Source: Hymenobacter psoromatis
GTDB lineage: Bacteria > Bacteroidota > Bacteroidia > Cytophagales > Hymenobacteraceae
Direction of reading: 5' to 3'
Assembly (NCBI RefSeq): GCF_020012125.1
Contig: NZ_JAIFAG010000001.1
Span: 1,364,001-1,428,000, forward strand
Length of the DNA: 64,000 nucleotides
This document shows positions 63,436 to 64,000 of this stretch, piece by piece. The translations under genes were made by a program, and so were the position numbers. Under the pieces are notes generated by a model. The model saw only the letters and a list, made by a program, of their open reading frames with translations, ran no database searches and was not told the DNA's origin. Position 1 is the first letter of the stretch, and each line of letters starts with the position of its first letter.

Positions 63436-64000
63436 ATGCTTACCGGCAACGACCTGATTGCCCTCGGCCTGCGCCCCGGCAAACACTTCCCGGAAATCCT
63501 GGCCCACGCGAATGCCCACGGCCTGGCGGGCGAAGCGCTGGAAACCTACGTGGCCCCGTTTCGGATGCCCGCGCTGCTGCCGCTGCGCTCCGAGCCGCTG
63601 GCGTTTCACGAGAATATCCGCGCCAGCTCGGCCGTGGAGCAGCAGAACGTGGAGCAGGTGTGCCGCTCGATGCAGCAGCTCATGCGCGTGCCCACGGTGG
63701 TGGCCGGCGCGGTGATGCCCGACGCCTGCCCGGCCGGGCCGGTGGGTACCATTCCGGTGGGCGGCGTGGTGGCGACGCGCAATGCCATTCACCCCGGCAT
63801 GCACTCGGCCGACATCTGCTGCTCGGTGATGCTCAGCAACCTGGGCCGGCAGGACCCGTGCGCCGTGCTCGACGCGGCGCAGGCCCTCACGCACTTCGGG
63901 CCGGGTGGCCGGCCGCCCGAGCGGCAGTTTGCCCTACCCCCTGATTTGCGCGCTGAGATGGCCGCCAATCCCTTTCTGAACTCGGTGCGCGGCCTGCAAA
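63436..64000 (+). CDS. RtcB-family RNA ligase, 3' end outside window
   Basis: 188 codons visible, open at the window edge. VGTIPVGGVVATRNAIHPGM, then HSADICCSVMLS, is the RtcB active-site region in which Cys and His bind the metal; FHENIRASSAVEQQNVEQV precedes it. RtcB joins RNA 3'-phosphate or cyclic phosphate ends to 5'-OH ends using GTP and acts in RNA repair. The start MLTGNDLIALGLRPGKHFPE fits the family. GC composition returns to that of the chromosome here. Confidence 0.85.
   Translation, partial: MLTGNDLIALGLRPGKHFPEILAHANAHGLAGEALETYVAPFRMPALLPLRSEPLAFHENIRASSAVEQQNVEQVCRSMQQLMRVPTVVAGAVMPDACPAGPVGTIPVGGVVATRNAIHPGMHSADICCSVMLSNLGRQDPCAVLDAAQALTHFGPGGRPPERQFALPPDLRAEMAANPFLNSVRGLQ

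Overview
The window looks like chromosome from a Hymenobacter-like member of the Bacteroidota (Hymenobacteraceae). The evidence is GC-rich coding DNA, few Shine-Dalgarno sites, several exact Bacteroidota -7 boxes of the form TAnnTTTG, many small lipoproteins ending in a lipobox Cys, a CrtA-like carotenoid monooxygenase, DUF4112 and DUF4159 proteins, and GH27 and GH125 glycosidases. This assignment comes from sequence character and protein families, not from a database match.

Layout. 1-7.3 kb is ordinary chromosome: the end of an outer-membrane-type protein, CrtA-like, stress FMN protein, ACP phosphodiesterase, SlyD-like FKBP, large catalase KatE and a lipoprotein of the SMP-30 fold. 7.4-19.8 kb is a coherent accessory block: a LuxR-type regulator, phospholipase D-like protein, peptidoglycan amidase, LGFP-module protein, three members of an unrecognised protein family (one truncated), a subtilisin and an alpha/beta hydrolase. 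None of the hydrolases has a visible signal peptide. Two near-identical promoter regions, each with a perfect 7+2+7 palindrome directly upstream of a Bacteroidota-type promoter, sit beside the regulator and in the middle of the block. I read the block as one regulon and as the best candidate for an undescribed system. 19.9-24.8 kb has a secreted protein, a membrane protein, an SF1 helicase, a DUF7710-like protein and a HigA-like antitoxin gene broken by an in-frame TGA. 24.6-28.8 kb is a glycosidase locus. 30.5-37.3 kb carries copper export (CopZ-like, CopA), a DUF4112 protein and an S9 peptidase.

37.7-56 kb is dense in small lipoproteins, membrane proteins and zinc-ribbon proteins of unknown role. 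It also shows decay: a frameshifted RCC1-repeat gene, a frameshifted zinc-ribbon gene, and an SPFH-SHOCT gene with its middle deleted. 56.2-61.1 kb returns to core functions: tRNA-Asp, accA, an MBL hydrolase, a patatin, an acyltransferase and a DUF4159 protein.

61.2-63.4 kb is an AT-rich island, clearly foreign in composition. It encodes a membrane-anchored coiled-coil protein ending in a DarT-like ADP-ribosyltransferase domain, followed one base later by a NADAR-like protein. I read this pair as a toxin-antitoxin or phage-defence module. The window ends inside an RtcB-family gene.

Two sequence-level patterns cross the whole window: families of dispersed long inverted repeats in intergenic DNA, and a strongly over-represented G-rich word (GGGGGTAGGG and its complement) in both genes and gaps.
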